A DNA stretch of 64,000 bases from Bacteroidota bacterium (GTDB lineage: Bacteria > Bacteroidota > Bacteroidia > Cytophagales > Cyclobacteriaceae). Positions 28,101 to 35,325 of this stretch are shown here, in pieces. The notes beneath the pieces are model-generated. The model was given only the letters and a program-made list of their open reading frames with translations, ran no database searches and was not told the origin of the DNA. The stretch is taken from NCBI GenBank assembly GCA_018267285.1, contig JAFDYU010000007.1, forward strand, positions 193,397-257,396, in the 5' to 3' direction. Within the stretch, counting starts at the first letter, position 1. Each line of letters starts with the position of its first letter. The position numbers and the translations under genes were made by a program.

Positions 28101-30584
28101 TTAAGCATCTCCACAGGTACTGTTACTGTTTCGGGTAGCATTACGGCAACCTCCACTACTTCCTTCCCGCAGTTTACTTTTTCGGGAGCAGGTATTGTAA
28201 ATGTAGCTGGCGATTTTTTGAACTCGGGCGCCCCAATTTTTACAGCAAGTACCGGCACCGTAAATTATAATGGTACCGCACAAACCATATCAAATCTTAC
28301 TTACAATAACCTCACCACATCAGGCAGCAGTACAAAAACATTTATCGCCAATACCGACATAAATGGAAATGTTACCATTGGCTCAGGTACCACATTGGTT
28401 GGTGGCGGTTATACTCACACCGTAGGGGGTAACTGGATTAACAATGGATCATTCACAAATACCGGAAACACCATAAGTCTTGATGGTACAGCACAGAGTA
28501 TTGGTGGTGCCAATGCCACCACTTTTAACAATCTTACTTTGGCCGGATCGGGTACTAAAACGTTCACAATTGCAACCACGATCAATACAACGATCGCCAT
28601 TAATTCAGGTGTGGTTGCTGATTTGGGGGCAGCACCATTCGTTCACCAGGCCAGAACCTTGTCACTAAATAATCAGGGTCAGATTCCCGGTACATGGGGT
28701 AGCACAAGTTCTTCAGCTACAAACACTAACGATACCTATTTTGCAAATACCGGTATCCTAAACGTTACAAACCGAATTTATTTTGCTAATGCGAACAATG
28801 GAAACTGGGATAATTCAGGGTCATGGTCAACGGTCACTTATGGCGGTGGAACTAATGCAGGCACGTTCCCTCAAGCTGGCGATATAGCCAGTATCGGGGG
28901 CAACTTCAACATCATTGTGAATGTAAATTCAGCCTGCGCTTTTATTACTTTTCAGGGAGCAACCGGAAACACCAACACGCTCACGATGAATTCTGGAATT
29001 CAACTTGATGTTTCCAACTCAATAACTATTCCAAGAGCCAACAATGGAGACTCCAACACCCTGGCGGTTGGTGCGGGAATATTGAATGCCGGCAGTTTAT
29101 TATTCACTAGCGGTGGTGGCGCAAGCACCCGACACAGGCTTACTATTTCCACAGGTACGGTAACCATTAGCGGTGATGTAACAGAAAGCGGAAGCACCGG
29201 CAGCGCAACCATTACGTTTACAGGTGCCGGCCAACTTCTGCTTGGCGGAGCTTTTCTAAATTCCAGTAATGGAACACTGACAGCAAGCACAGGAACGGTT
29301 ACGTACAACGGTACAGTAGCTCAAACTATTGGTGATTTTACTTATTACAACCTCACTTTAAATAATTCTTCTGGCTCAATTCCACAGCTAACCCTTACAG
29401 CTAATACAACAGTAACCAACACCCTTACTATGACATCAGGGATTGTAAACCTGAATGGTTTTGTCTTTACACTGGGCGCAAGTGGCGCAGCCTCTACGTT
29501 TACAAGAACAGTCAGTTCAACGACCAACTGGGTCTATGGAGGAGAATTTTTACGCTTCTGGCCCTCAGCCACAGCTATCACCAGTACATCTTTAAATTAT
29601 TACGGTTTATTTCCTATGGGTATTGCCAGTGCCTCATCTTATCGTCCGGTAGAAATTAACAGTACATCAAACCCAACAGGAACCGGTTCTGTGAGTGTAA
29701 CGCATACAGGGTCTACTACGGTAACAGACTTAAGCCCTGTATTTGATGATGGCGGAGTTAACATTGTGAGAAAGCATAATGCCAGGTTTGTTATGACAAC
29801 CACTGCAACCGGTGGTGTGTACAACCTGGGGGTGACCATGACGGGGCTACCCTCCATTGGCAACCTAAGCGATATTCGACTGGCTGTAAGCAACGGCTCG
29901 ACCACAGTAACCACGGTAGGCACACACGCAAGTGCCACGGGAAGCCTATCGAACCCAACAGCAAACAGAACAGGCATAGCCCTTGCCGATTTGGTTGGCG
30001 ACTTTAGAATTACCACTTCAGATTTGGCCACGCCCCTTCCCATCACCCTCATTTCCTTCACAGGTGAAGAAACAAACGGTGAAGTGGTTTTAAACTGGAA
30101 GACCGAATCAGAAATCAACAACGATTATTTCACGGTGCTGCGTTCGTCCGATGGCAATACGTTTAAGCCAGTTGGAACTTTGGATGGTAATGGCACTACC
30201 AATGCTGCCCACGTGTATTCCTTAACGGATAACAACCCAACAAACGGAAAGAATTACTATCAGTTAACTCAAACCGATTTTGACGGAACTTCTACGGCTT
30301 CAGAGATCATTATGGTTTCCGTAACAAACGCAAAAACAATGGCCGTTGTGTATCCAAACCCGGTGCGCCAAAACCAATCGTTGAATGTTTCCATCGATGG
30401 GCTTAGGGCTGATACCGAATTGGAAGTTCAGGTGTTGAACTTGCAGGGGTTAAAAGTGAATGGGGTTTTTGCTAAAACCGATTCCGAAGGAAACTTAAGA
30501 ATCTCGTTTTCGGGAGTAACCCTTCCGTCTGGGTTGTATATGATAAAAGCAGCGAATGCAAATCTTAAATTCGTTGTGGAATAA
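25146..30584 (+). CDS. Giant modular secreted protein with type IX secretion sorting domain
   Basis: 1812 residues, one open frame. A signal peptide (1-19, ending AKAQT) is followed by Gly/Thr/Asn/Ser-rich beta-strand repeats. Four modules begin with a G-x-W-x5-7-W signature (about residues 25, 514, 868 and 1212); each of the last three has an ITLNVSG-like strand, a conserved NxACA cysteine segment and a SIGG or NIGGG block. Modules 2 and 3 are about 350 residues. The C-terminal part changes style: LPITLISFTGEE...LNWKTESEINNDYFTV (about 1630-1725), then a sorting domain VYPNPVRQNQSLNVSI...GLYMIKA (about 1737-1812). It is probably an exported, surface-attached adhesin or matrix protein; no enzymatic motif was recognised. 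Confidence 0.85.
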   Translation: MTRSALIILLLFGVFIAKAQTAGDYRSFGVGTDWNTAANWELCAVNGIWPGVASVTYPGQNAAVAGSTVTIRNGHTRTIDAATPQPIVNLIIGEGASGVVSIGANANASGYSLTCSGTVTISTGGTLQGAGNDAGNTHTFTFQSTLTNNGTISFTAATDQVALDVTGTTINNASISFSSNTGVKTFRGAVSNTGTWNTTGITTSSNLIFRSGVSSTANTFQAGAATFNDAASNAQTIGGTAAMSFANTVTLSDAGGASLVVTNTNTNIVTLSNTGAGTLTGTAGVTWQQGAGSTFNYAGSTITNITLDASTNTNTVNYTAAGGQTVSPVVYNTLTLSGSGSKTMANVSTNGNFNLSGSATATPTVSLTIGGNITLGTGTTFNEGSLTHNIAGDWINNGCTLTNAGTINLNGAAQNVGGSSTTTFNGVMMNGSGTKTLGMATTINGNLYVASGVVVNPGGITTHTANTLTLGNVNQSAGTWGSTSSAATNQNNTFFTAGTAGLITVTTVAPAQTYYSRQTGNWSSPTTWSTVTYGNATNTGTIPVVGDIVNIGGGDFTIAVDVNSACASMNYQGGVTNSPSVSINNGITLNVSGLISLASASFFDTNTLAVGGGILNAGSIDFADGGGFGGGNSLTISTGTATVINDVTGELGLTLGVAQTTINITSTGTLDLNGTFLNSTNAALTAAAGSTVNYSGPAQAVGDFTYANLTFSGTDTKTPVGIIDVTGNLTIGAGTTFVSGAFDHTIGGNWINNGSFTHSGRTITFDGAAQNIGGTNTTSFNNIALNGSGIKTFGAASFSAGYFAVGSGVVVNLGGFTTHTANSLTLGGVGQVAGVWGGTGSGAANINATYFGATLGRITTGTMGSSFYYSIATGDWDANATWSNIGFGGAAATSFPTAGSIVNIGGGNFTVTVDANAACASLSYQGNAGNSPSVNLNSGITLNVSGAIDIPATTFFDVNTLAVGAGILNASSIDFSDGGFFGGHELSISTGTVTVSGSITATSTTSFPQFTFSGAGIVNVAGDFLNSGAPIFTASTGTVNYNGTAQTISNLTYNNLTTSGSSTKTFIANTDINGNVTIGSGTTLVGGGYTHTVGGNWINNGSFTNTGNTISLDGTAQSIGGANATTFNNLTLAGSGTKTFTIATTINTTIAINSGVVADLGAAPFVHQARTLSLNNQGQIPGTWGSTSSSATNTNDTYFANTGILNVTNRIYFANANNGNWDNSGSWSTVTYGGGTNAGTFPQAGDIASIGGNFNIIVNVNSACAFITFQGATGNTNTLTMNSGIQLDVSNSITIPRANNGDSNTLAVGAGILNAGSLLFTSGGGASTRHRLTISTGTVTISGDVTESGSTGSATITFTGAGQLLLGGAFLNSSNGTLTASTGTVTYNGTVAQTIGDFTYYNLTLNNSSGSIPQLTLTANTTVTNTLTMTSGIVNLNGFVFTLGASGAASTFTRTVSSTTNWVYGGEFLRFWPSATAITSTSLNYYGLFPMGIASASSYRPVEINSTSNPTGTGSVSVTHTGSTTVTDLSPVFDDGGVNIVRKHNARFVMTTTATGGVYNLGVTMTGLPSIGNLSDIRLAVSNGSTTVTTVGTHASATGSLSNPTANRTGIALADLVGDFRITTSDLATPLPITLISFTGEETNGEVVLNWKTESEINNDYFTVLRSSDGNTFKPVGTLDGNGTTNAAHVYSLTDNNPTNGKNYYQLTQTDFDGTSTASEIIMVSVTNAKTMAVVYPNPVRQNQSLNVSIDGLRADTELEVQVLNLQGLKVNGVFAKTDSEGNLRISFSGVTLPSGLYMIKAANANLKFVVE
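26682..29300 (+). repeat. Coding tandem modules of about 350 residues
   Basis: Three successive modules start at codons 513, 867 and 1211 (26682, 27744, 28776), giving periods of 354 and 344 codons. Shared landmarks include GGNWINNGSFT, TFNNLTLAGSGTKTF, HTANTLTLG and GTWGSTSSAATN. The protein repeats are clear, but the DNA copies are diverged, so the duplication is not recent. Confidence 0.7.
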
Positions 30585-30616
30585 TTGACCATACTTATTT
30601 GGTAAGGGTATATTTG
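30585..30616 (+). promoter_or_regulatory. Promoter of purD (TTG - 21 bases - TATATTTG)
   Basis: TTG at 30585-30587 and TATATTTG at 30609-30616, 16 bases before the ATG at 30633. The -7 box overlaps the left arm of an 8-bp inverted repeat TAAGGGTA (30603-30610) / TACCCTTA (30626-30633) whose right arm touches the start codon. Confidence 0.55.
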
Positions 30617-30632
30617 CAGTTTCGTTACCCTT

Positions 30633-31934
30633 ATGAACATCCTTATTATTGGCAGCGGAGGCCGCGAACACGCTTTCGCCTGGAAGATCAAACAAAGCAA
30701 AAGATGCAAAAATCTTTACGTTGCCCCCGGCAATGCGGGCACCGCGTTGGCAGCGGTTAATGTGCCGATTGCCGTTGACGATTTTCAGCAACTGGGTGTG
30801 TTTTGCAAAGAACAAAAAATAGATTTGGTATTGGTTGGCCCTGAAGTGCCGTTGGTGAAGGGCATCCGCGATTTTTTTGAAGCGGATGAAATGCTTAAAA
30901 ATATTTTAATGGTAGGCCCCGGAAGAGCAGGGGCACAACTGGAAGGAAGCAAAGATTTTTCGAAACAGTTTATGATGCGGCATAATATCCCCACTGCCAA
31001 AGCAAAAACATTTTTTGGAGATCAATTACACGAAGCAGAAAAATACCTGGAATCGTTGGCAGCACCTTTTGTTTTAAAAGCCGATGGTTTGGCAGCGGGG
31101 AAAGGGGTGGTTATTTCTTCGTCTCTAAGTGAAGCGAAAGCGGCAATCCACGAAATGCTCGAACAAAAAAAATTTGGTGAAGCCAGTGCCAAGGTGCTGA
31201 TCGAAGAATTTTTGGAGGGCATCGAGCTTTCTGTATTTGTGCTAACCGATGGGAAAGATTATGTAACCCTGCCCGAAGCAAAAGATTACAAACGAATTGG
31301 CGATGGCGACACCGGTCCGAATACCGGAGGTATGGGCTCGATCTCGCCCGTTCCATTTGCCGATGCTTCATTCATGAAAAAAGTAGAAGAGCGAGTTGTT
31401 AGGCCAACTATCAGCGGCCTGAAAAAAGAAAATATTTCGTACAAGGGATATATTTTCATCGGGCTGATGAACGTGCAGGGCGAGCCCTATGTAATCGAGT
31501 ACAACACCCGCATGGGCGACCCGGAAACACAATCGGTGATGGTGCGTTTAAAAAACGATTTTGTTGATTTGCTGGTGGCCTGTGCACAAGGAGAATTGAA
31601 AGACCAGGAAGTTGATGTAGACCCAGCGCACGTGGCAACCGTGGTGATGGCCGCAGGCGGTTACCCGGAGCAATACGAAAAAGGAAAAATGATTTCAGGA
31701 CTTGATAAAAAATTACCGGCACAGGTTTTTCACGCGGGAACAAAATTAAAAGACGGGAATAGTGTAACCGATGGGGGGCGCGTGCTGGCGGTAACAGGCA
31801 AAGGCAAAAATTTGGAAGAAGCAGTTAAAAACAGTTACGAAGCCGTTAAAGAAATCCGTTGGGACGGAGCGTACTATAGAAAGGATATTGGCAAGGATGT
31901 ATTAAATTTGACACAAACGAAAACGATATGTTGA
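30633..31934 (+). CDS. purD: Phosphoribosylamine-glycine ligase (GAR synthetase)
   Basis: 433 residues. It joins phosphoribosylamine and glycine with ATP in purine synthesis. Family landmarks: IIGSGGREHAFAWK at the N-terminus, LKADGLAAGKGVV in the ATP-grasp domain, GPNTGGMGSISP and EYNTRMGDPETQ. The stop region overlaps the start of a small antitoxin gene by 7 bases (31928-31934). Confidence 0.97.
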   Translation: MNILIIGSGGREHAFAWKIKQSKRCKNLYVAPGNAGTALAAVNVPIAVDDFQQLGVFCKEQKIDLVLVGPEVPLVKGIRDFFEADEMLKNILMVGPGRAGAQLEGSKDFSKQFMMRHNIPTAKAKTFFGDQLHEAEKYLESLAAPFVLKADGLAAGKGVVISSSLSEAKAAIHEMLEQKKFGEASAKVLIEEFLEGIELSVFVLTDGKDYVTLPEAKDYKRIGDGDTGPNTGGMGSISPVPFADASFMKKVEERVVRPTISGLKKENISYKGYIFIGLMNVQGEPYVIEYNTRMGDPETQSVMVRLKNDFVDLLVACAQGELKDQEVDVDPAHVATVVMAAGGYPEQYEKGKMISGLDKKLPAQVFHAGTKLKDGNSVTDGGRVLAVTGKGKNLEEAVKNSYEAVKEIRWDGAYYRKDIGKDVLNLTQTKTIC

Positions 31935-32101
31935 TAAAGGTTTCAAAAAGAGCAACTAAAGCCGAAATAAAAAAAGCCTTATTGAAGTTTCAAAAGAAAA
32001 AGAAAACGGTAGGCTTTCCTGCGGAGAAGTATTTTGGTCAGTTGGTAAGAGGCTTTGATGGTGTAAAGTATCAAAAAGAAGCACGAAGTGAGTGGAATTG
32101 A
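31928..32101 (+). CDS. Putative antitoxin (57 residues) of the second PIN toxin pair
   Basis: A short frame, ATG 31928 to TGA 32099-32101. It begins MLIKVSKRATKAEIKKALLK, very basic, and ends with FPAEKYFGQLVRG and a C-terminal ARSEWN. The K-Y-x-G-x-L and terminal R-x-EW pattern is, to my recollection, typical of tiny antitoxins paired with PIN or RelE toxins in Bacteroidota. It starts within the last codons of purD and overlaps the PIN toxin start by 14 bases, so expression probably depends on purD transcription. The call relies on position and composition. Confidence 0.65.
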   Translation: MLIKVSKRATKAEIKKALLKFQKKKKTVGFPAEKYFGQLVRGFDGVKYQKEARSEWN

Positions 32102-32459
32102 TATTCTCGTTGATACAAATGTGTTGATCAATTTATCCGAGGGAAAAAAGGGATTGAATGATTACCTGCAGGGCAATAGATTATTTGTATCATCTATTAC
32201 AGAAATTGAATTACTGGGCTGGTATAAAATAAGTGAGAGAGAAAAAAAGTTTTTTTTATCCTTGCTTTCTGATTGTCATGTGGTGGAACTTTCGATCGAA
32301 GTAAAATCTTTGGCCATTTCGTTAAAACAGAAGAATAGATTAAAATTGCCAGATGCTATAATTGCTGCATCATCTCTTTACTTAGAAATACCTTTGCTTA
32401 CCTTTGATTCGGATTTTCAGAAAATTCACAACTTGAACCTTATACTCTTAGACAATTAA
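32088..32459 (+). CDS. PIN-domain toxin, VapC family
   Basis: 123 residues, GTG start inside the antitoxin gene. The canonical VapC acidic residues are present: IDILVDTNVLINL (first Asp), a mid-protein Glu in SITEIELLGW, KLPDAIIAASSLYL (Asp) and PLLTFDSDFQKI (final Asp). It probably acts as a Mg-dependent ribonuclease on tRNA or rRNA. It shows little resemblance to the PIN toxin at 15002 beyond the shared motifs, so the two are not recent duplicates. Confidence 0.85.
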   Translation: MSGIDILVDTNVLINLSEGKKGLNDYLQGNRLFVSSITEIELLGWYKISEREKKFFLSLLSDCHVVELSIEVKSLAISLKQKNRLKLPDAIIAASSLYLEIPLLTFDSDFQKIHNLNLILLDN

Positions 32460-32462
32460 TTC

Positions 32463-33692
32463 ATGGGCTGCGCATGCGGAACAAAAAATAAAGACGGCAA
32501 AGTAGCGGGGTGCAACAACAACGGGGCTTGTGGCACGGGTGGCTGCAATAAAATGAACGTGTTCGACTGGCTCAGCAACATGGACGTGCCTACCGAAGAC
32601 CGGTTCGATGTGGCAGAGATAAGGTTTAAAAACGGCCGCAAAGATTTTTACAGGAACAAAGAAAATATCTCATTGCACACAGGCGATGCCGTGGTTGTAG
32701 AAGCCATGACGGGGCACCACGTGGGTTATGTTTCCATGCAGGGCGAGTTGGTTAGGTTGCAAATGCAAAAGAAAAAAGTGGCCAACGATGATGAGATAAA
32801 AAAAGTGTACCGCCTGGCACACACAAAAGATTTAGAAAAATTTGAAGAAGTAAAAAAACGGGAACTGCCCGCACTCTATCATGCCCGCGAAGTAATTCGA
32901 AAGATGAATTTGGGTATGAAGCTTTCGGATGTAGAGTTTCAGGCCGACAACACCAAAGCAGTTTTTTATTATTCGGCCGATGAACGCGTTGACTTTCGCG
33001 AATTGATAAAAGTTCTTGCTACGGAGTTCAGGGTGCGCGTAGAGATGCGACAAATCAGTTTGCGCCAAGAAGCCGGAAGGCTGGGTGGCATTGGCGTGTG
33101 CGGCCGTGAGCTGTGTTGCTCCACCTGGCTGAGCGACTTTAAAAATGTTGCCACAAGCGCAGCGCGTTATCAAAACCTGTCGTTGAATCCCAGCAAACTT
33201 TCGGGCCAGTGTGGCAGGTTGAAGTGCTGCCTCAACTACGAACTTGAAACGTATATGGACGCGCTCAAATTCATCCCCGATGTTGAATCACCACTACTCA
33301 CCGAAAAAGGAGAAGCCCGTTTGCAGAAGACCGACATCTTCCGCAAAATCATGTGGTTTGCTTTTAAAGATGAAAACAATTGGTATGCACTGAATGTTGA
33401 TAGAGTGAACGAGATACTTAAAATGAATCAGGAAGGAAAAAGACCTGCATCGCTTGAACTGAACGAAGAAGAAGTAAAAGTGCCGATTGCCACACTCAAC
33501 AGCGATCTGGCCAACCTCGACAAAAAATTCAGGGACAAAGGCCGGAACAAAAACCGAAATAAAAACAGAAGAAGCGGTGACGACCGCAGAAACCCAAATC
33601 AAAAAAAACCAAATAATAGAAATCAAGGAAATCAAAATCCAAATCAGCGGAAGCCCAACAACCCCAACCCACCGAACAATAGAAAAGGATGA
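32463..33692 (+). CDS. ricT: PSP1 / RicT family protein with Cys-rich N-terminus
   Basis: 409 residues. The PSP1 core runs from about 50 to 275 (RLGGIGVCGRELCCSTWL, then LSGQCGRLKCCLNYEL). B. subtilis RicT (YaaT) is part of the RicAFT complex, which binds Fe-S clusters and promotes RNase Y-dependent mRNA processing. Here an extra N-terminus carries six cysteines in the first 28 residues (GCACGTKN, CNNNGACGTGGCN), a possible Fe-S site. The last 45 or so residues are a basic Asn/Arg/Pro/Gln low-complexity tail. Its stop overlaps the gldH start by 4 bases. Confidence 0.85.
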   Translation: MGCACGTKNKDGKVAGCNNNGACGTGGCNKMNVFDWLSNMDVPTEDRFDVAEIRFKNGRKDFYRNKENISLHTGDAVVVEAMTGHHVGYVSMQGELVRLQMQKKKVANDDEIKKVYRLAHTKDLEKFEEVKKRELPALYHAREVIRKMNLGMKLSDVEFQADNTKAVFYYSADERVDFRELIKVLATEFRVRVEMRQISLRQEAGRLGGIGVCGRELCCSTWLSDFKNVATSAARYQNLSLNPSKLSGQCGRLKCCLNYELETYMDALKFIPDVESPLLTEKGEARLQKTDIFRKIMWFAFKDENNWYALNVDRVNEILKMNQEGKRPASLELNEEEVKVPIATLNSDLANLDKKFRDKGRNKNRNKNRRSGDDRRNPNQKKPNNRNQGNQNPNQRKPNNPNPPNNRKG

Positions 33693-34162
33693 GACTATTA
33701 CTTTTTTTTTTCATTGCCGCACTGGCACTCGGCTGCGACCGTTCGCGGGTTTATGAAACCAATATTGATTTTAAAGATCGGTTGTGGGAGATAAACAAGC
33801 CCGCCAAATTTACTTTTCAGATTTCTGATACCTCGAAGAAATATAATTTGCTGATGGATGTTCGCAATTCGATGGAGTACCCGTATGCCCGCCTTTTTGT
33901 AAACTATCAGTTAAAAGACAAAGACAGCATTTCGTTAACCAAAGAATTGATTTCAGTTCATTTGTTCGACCAGAAAACAGGCAAGCCCCTAGGCGCAAGT
34001 GGTATTGGTGACATTTACGATCACCAATTTTCTTTACTGAAAAAGTATTCGTTTAAAAAAACGGGCGACTATCAAATGAATATACAGCAGTTTATGCGCA
34101 TGGATACCATTCCCGGTATTTTGGCCATTGGGTTGCGCGTGGAGTCGGTAGAAGGAAAATAA
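33689..34162 (+). CDS. gldH: Gliding motility lipoprotein GldH
   Basis: 157 residues: a lipoprotein signal with lipobox ALGC (Cys16), then the GldH pattern VYETNIDFKDRLWEINKPAKFTF and YPYARLFVNYQLKD. GldH is needed for gliding in Flavobacterium johnsoniae and is linked to the gliding/type IX secretion apparatus. The ricT-gldH order is, as I recall, common in the phylum and supports the call. The two large sorting-domain proteins in this window agree with an active type IX system. Confidence 0.85.
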   Translation: MRLLLFFFIAALALGCDRSRVYETNIDFKDRLWEINKPAKFTFQISDTSKKYNLLMDVRNSMEYPYARLFVNYQLKDKDSISLTKELISVHLFDQKTGKPLGASGIGDIYDHQFSLLKKYSFKKTGDYQMNIQQFMRMDTIPGILAIGLRVESVEGK

Positions 34163-34188
34163 AAACTATATAGTTAGTTGTCAGATTG

Positions 34189-34231
34189 TCCAAAGGACTC
34201 CTTTGGAGAGCCTGTCGAAATCTGATTTCGA
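34189..34231. repeat. Double inverted repeat between gldH and adenosine kinase
   Basis: Two adjacent hairpin-forming units: TCCAAAG (34189-34195)/CTTTGGA (34201-34207) and TCGAAAT (34215-34221)/ATTTCGA (34225-34231). They lie between two convergent genes and contain TTTCGACAGGCTC on the minus strand, a word that resembles short dispersed repeats of other genomes. There is no T run, so a terminator role is uncertain. Confidence 0.5.
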
Positions 34232-34250
34232 TGGACTAAATCACTTTCGA

Positions 34251-35243
34251 TTATCCCTTAAACTCGTTCAAAATTTTCTGTACCTGGTTTTGTTGCAGCC
34301 GCGGCCCCCATTGCCGGACCACGTGTGATGAAGCGAGCGATGCCAGTTTGCCTGCCCCTGCGTAACTGTGACCGTGTGTGATGGCATAAAGAAAAGCCCC
34401 GGCAAACATATCACCGGCACCGTTGGTATCAACCGCAGTAGTTTTGTAAGGTTCAATCGTGATATACGTGTCGCCATCAAAAACCAGAGCACCATTGGCC
34501 CCGAGGGTAATGACAAATCGTTTTGCAACTTGCATTAATTTTTTCCGAGCTTCATCCAAAGAAACGGTTTCCGTAAAAAGCATAGCCTCTTCATCGTTGC
34601 AAAAAAGAAGATCTACACTTGCCCCGACAATTTCATTCATCTGCTGCGAAAAATATTTCACCATGCTGGGGTCGGAAAACGTGAGCGCAACCTGAACGTT
34701 GTTTCGTTCGGCAATCCTCTTAGCGGATTTCATCGCTTCGAGGCCTTTTGGGCTGGCCACAAGGTAGCCTTCGAGATAAATATATTTTGAATTTTTTATT
34801 GCAGCTTCATCCAAATGTTCTTCCGAAAGCAATGAGCTTACACCCAAAAAGGTATTCATAGTTCGTTGAGCATCGGGCGAGGTCATTACTAAACATCGGC
34901 CACTCAACCCAACCGGGCAATCTTCGTGTTTTAAATTCGTATCAACCCCGTGGTGTTTTAAATCATCCAAAAAGAATTTCCCCAACTCATCGCGAGCCAC
35001 CAGACAAGAGTAAAAACCTTGCCCACCAAATTGATTAAGCGCTACGATTGTGTTTCCGGCTGACCCGCCACCGCTCCTACTGCTTTTTTTCATGTCGATT
35101 ACGCGCATCAATTCTTGCTGGCGTTTTTCGTCAACCAGAGTCATCAACCCTTTTTCCACATGATTCTTTTCAAAAAAATCGTATTCTACCTCCGTAACAA
35201 TATCTACCAGCGCATTGCCAACGCCAACAACATCGTATTTCAT
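34251..35243 (-). CDS. Adenosine kinase (PfkB/ribokinase family)
   Basis: 330 residues. It phosphorylates adenosine, or a related nucleoside or sugar, using ATP. The N-terminus MKYDVVGVGNALVDIV and GGSAGNTIVALNQFGG give the substrate region; the anion-hole and catalytic motif DTNGAGDMFAGAF is near the C-terminus. Similarity to adenosine kinase is stronger than to ribokinase (VGVGNALVDI, KYIYLEGYL), but substrate remains inferred. A TATTTTTG box (35267-35260, minus strand) precedes the start. Confidence 0.85.
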   Translation of the reverse strand: MKYDVVGVGNALVDIVTEVEYDFFEKNHVEKGLMTLVDEKRQQELMRVIDMKKSSRSGGGSAGNTIVALNQFGGQGFYSCLVARDELGKFFLDDLKHHGVDTNLKHEDCPVGLSGRCLVMTSPDAQRTMNTFLGVSSLLSEEHLDEAAIKNSKYIYLEGYLVASPKGLEAMKSAKRIAERNNVQVALTFSDPSMVKYFSQQMNEIVGASVDLLFCNDEEAMLFTETVSLDEARKKLMQVAKRFVITLGANGALVFDGDTYITIEPYKTTAVDTNGAGDMFAGAFLYAITHGHSYAGAGKLASLASSHVVRQWGPRLQQNQVQKILNEFKG

Positions 35244-35311
35244 AATATTAAGTTTTGCCCAAAAATAGATGCATTTAAGTTACCGATGAAAATAATGGGA
35301 GAAGGTTTCAC

Positions 35312-35319
35312 TATTTTTG
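35312..35319 (+). promoter_or_regulatory. Candidate -7 box TATTTTTG of xdhC
   Basis: An exact TAnnTTTG match 6 bases before the ATG at 35326. No -33 TTG is seen at the usual spacing. The closeness to the start codon suggests a leaderless transcript. Confidence 0.4.
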
Positions 35320-35325
35320 TTTTGC

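Noticed and set aside
25146-30584. Periodic DNA similarity that might suggest a CRISPR array or satellite repeat
   Set aside because: The whole region is one open frame of 1812 codons with diverged, codon-spaced protein modules; there are no identical short repeats with unique spacers.
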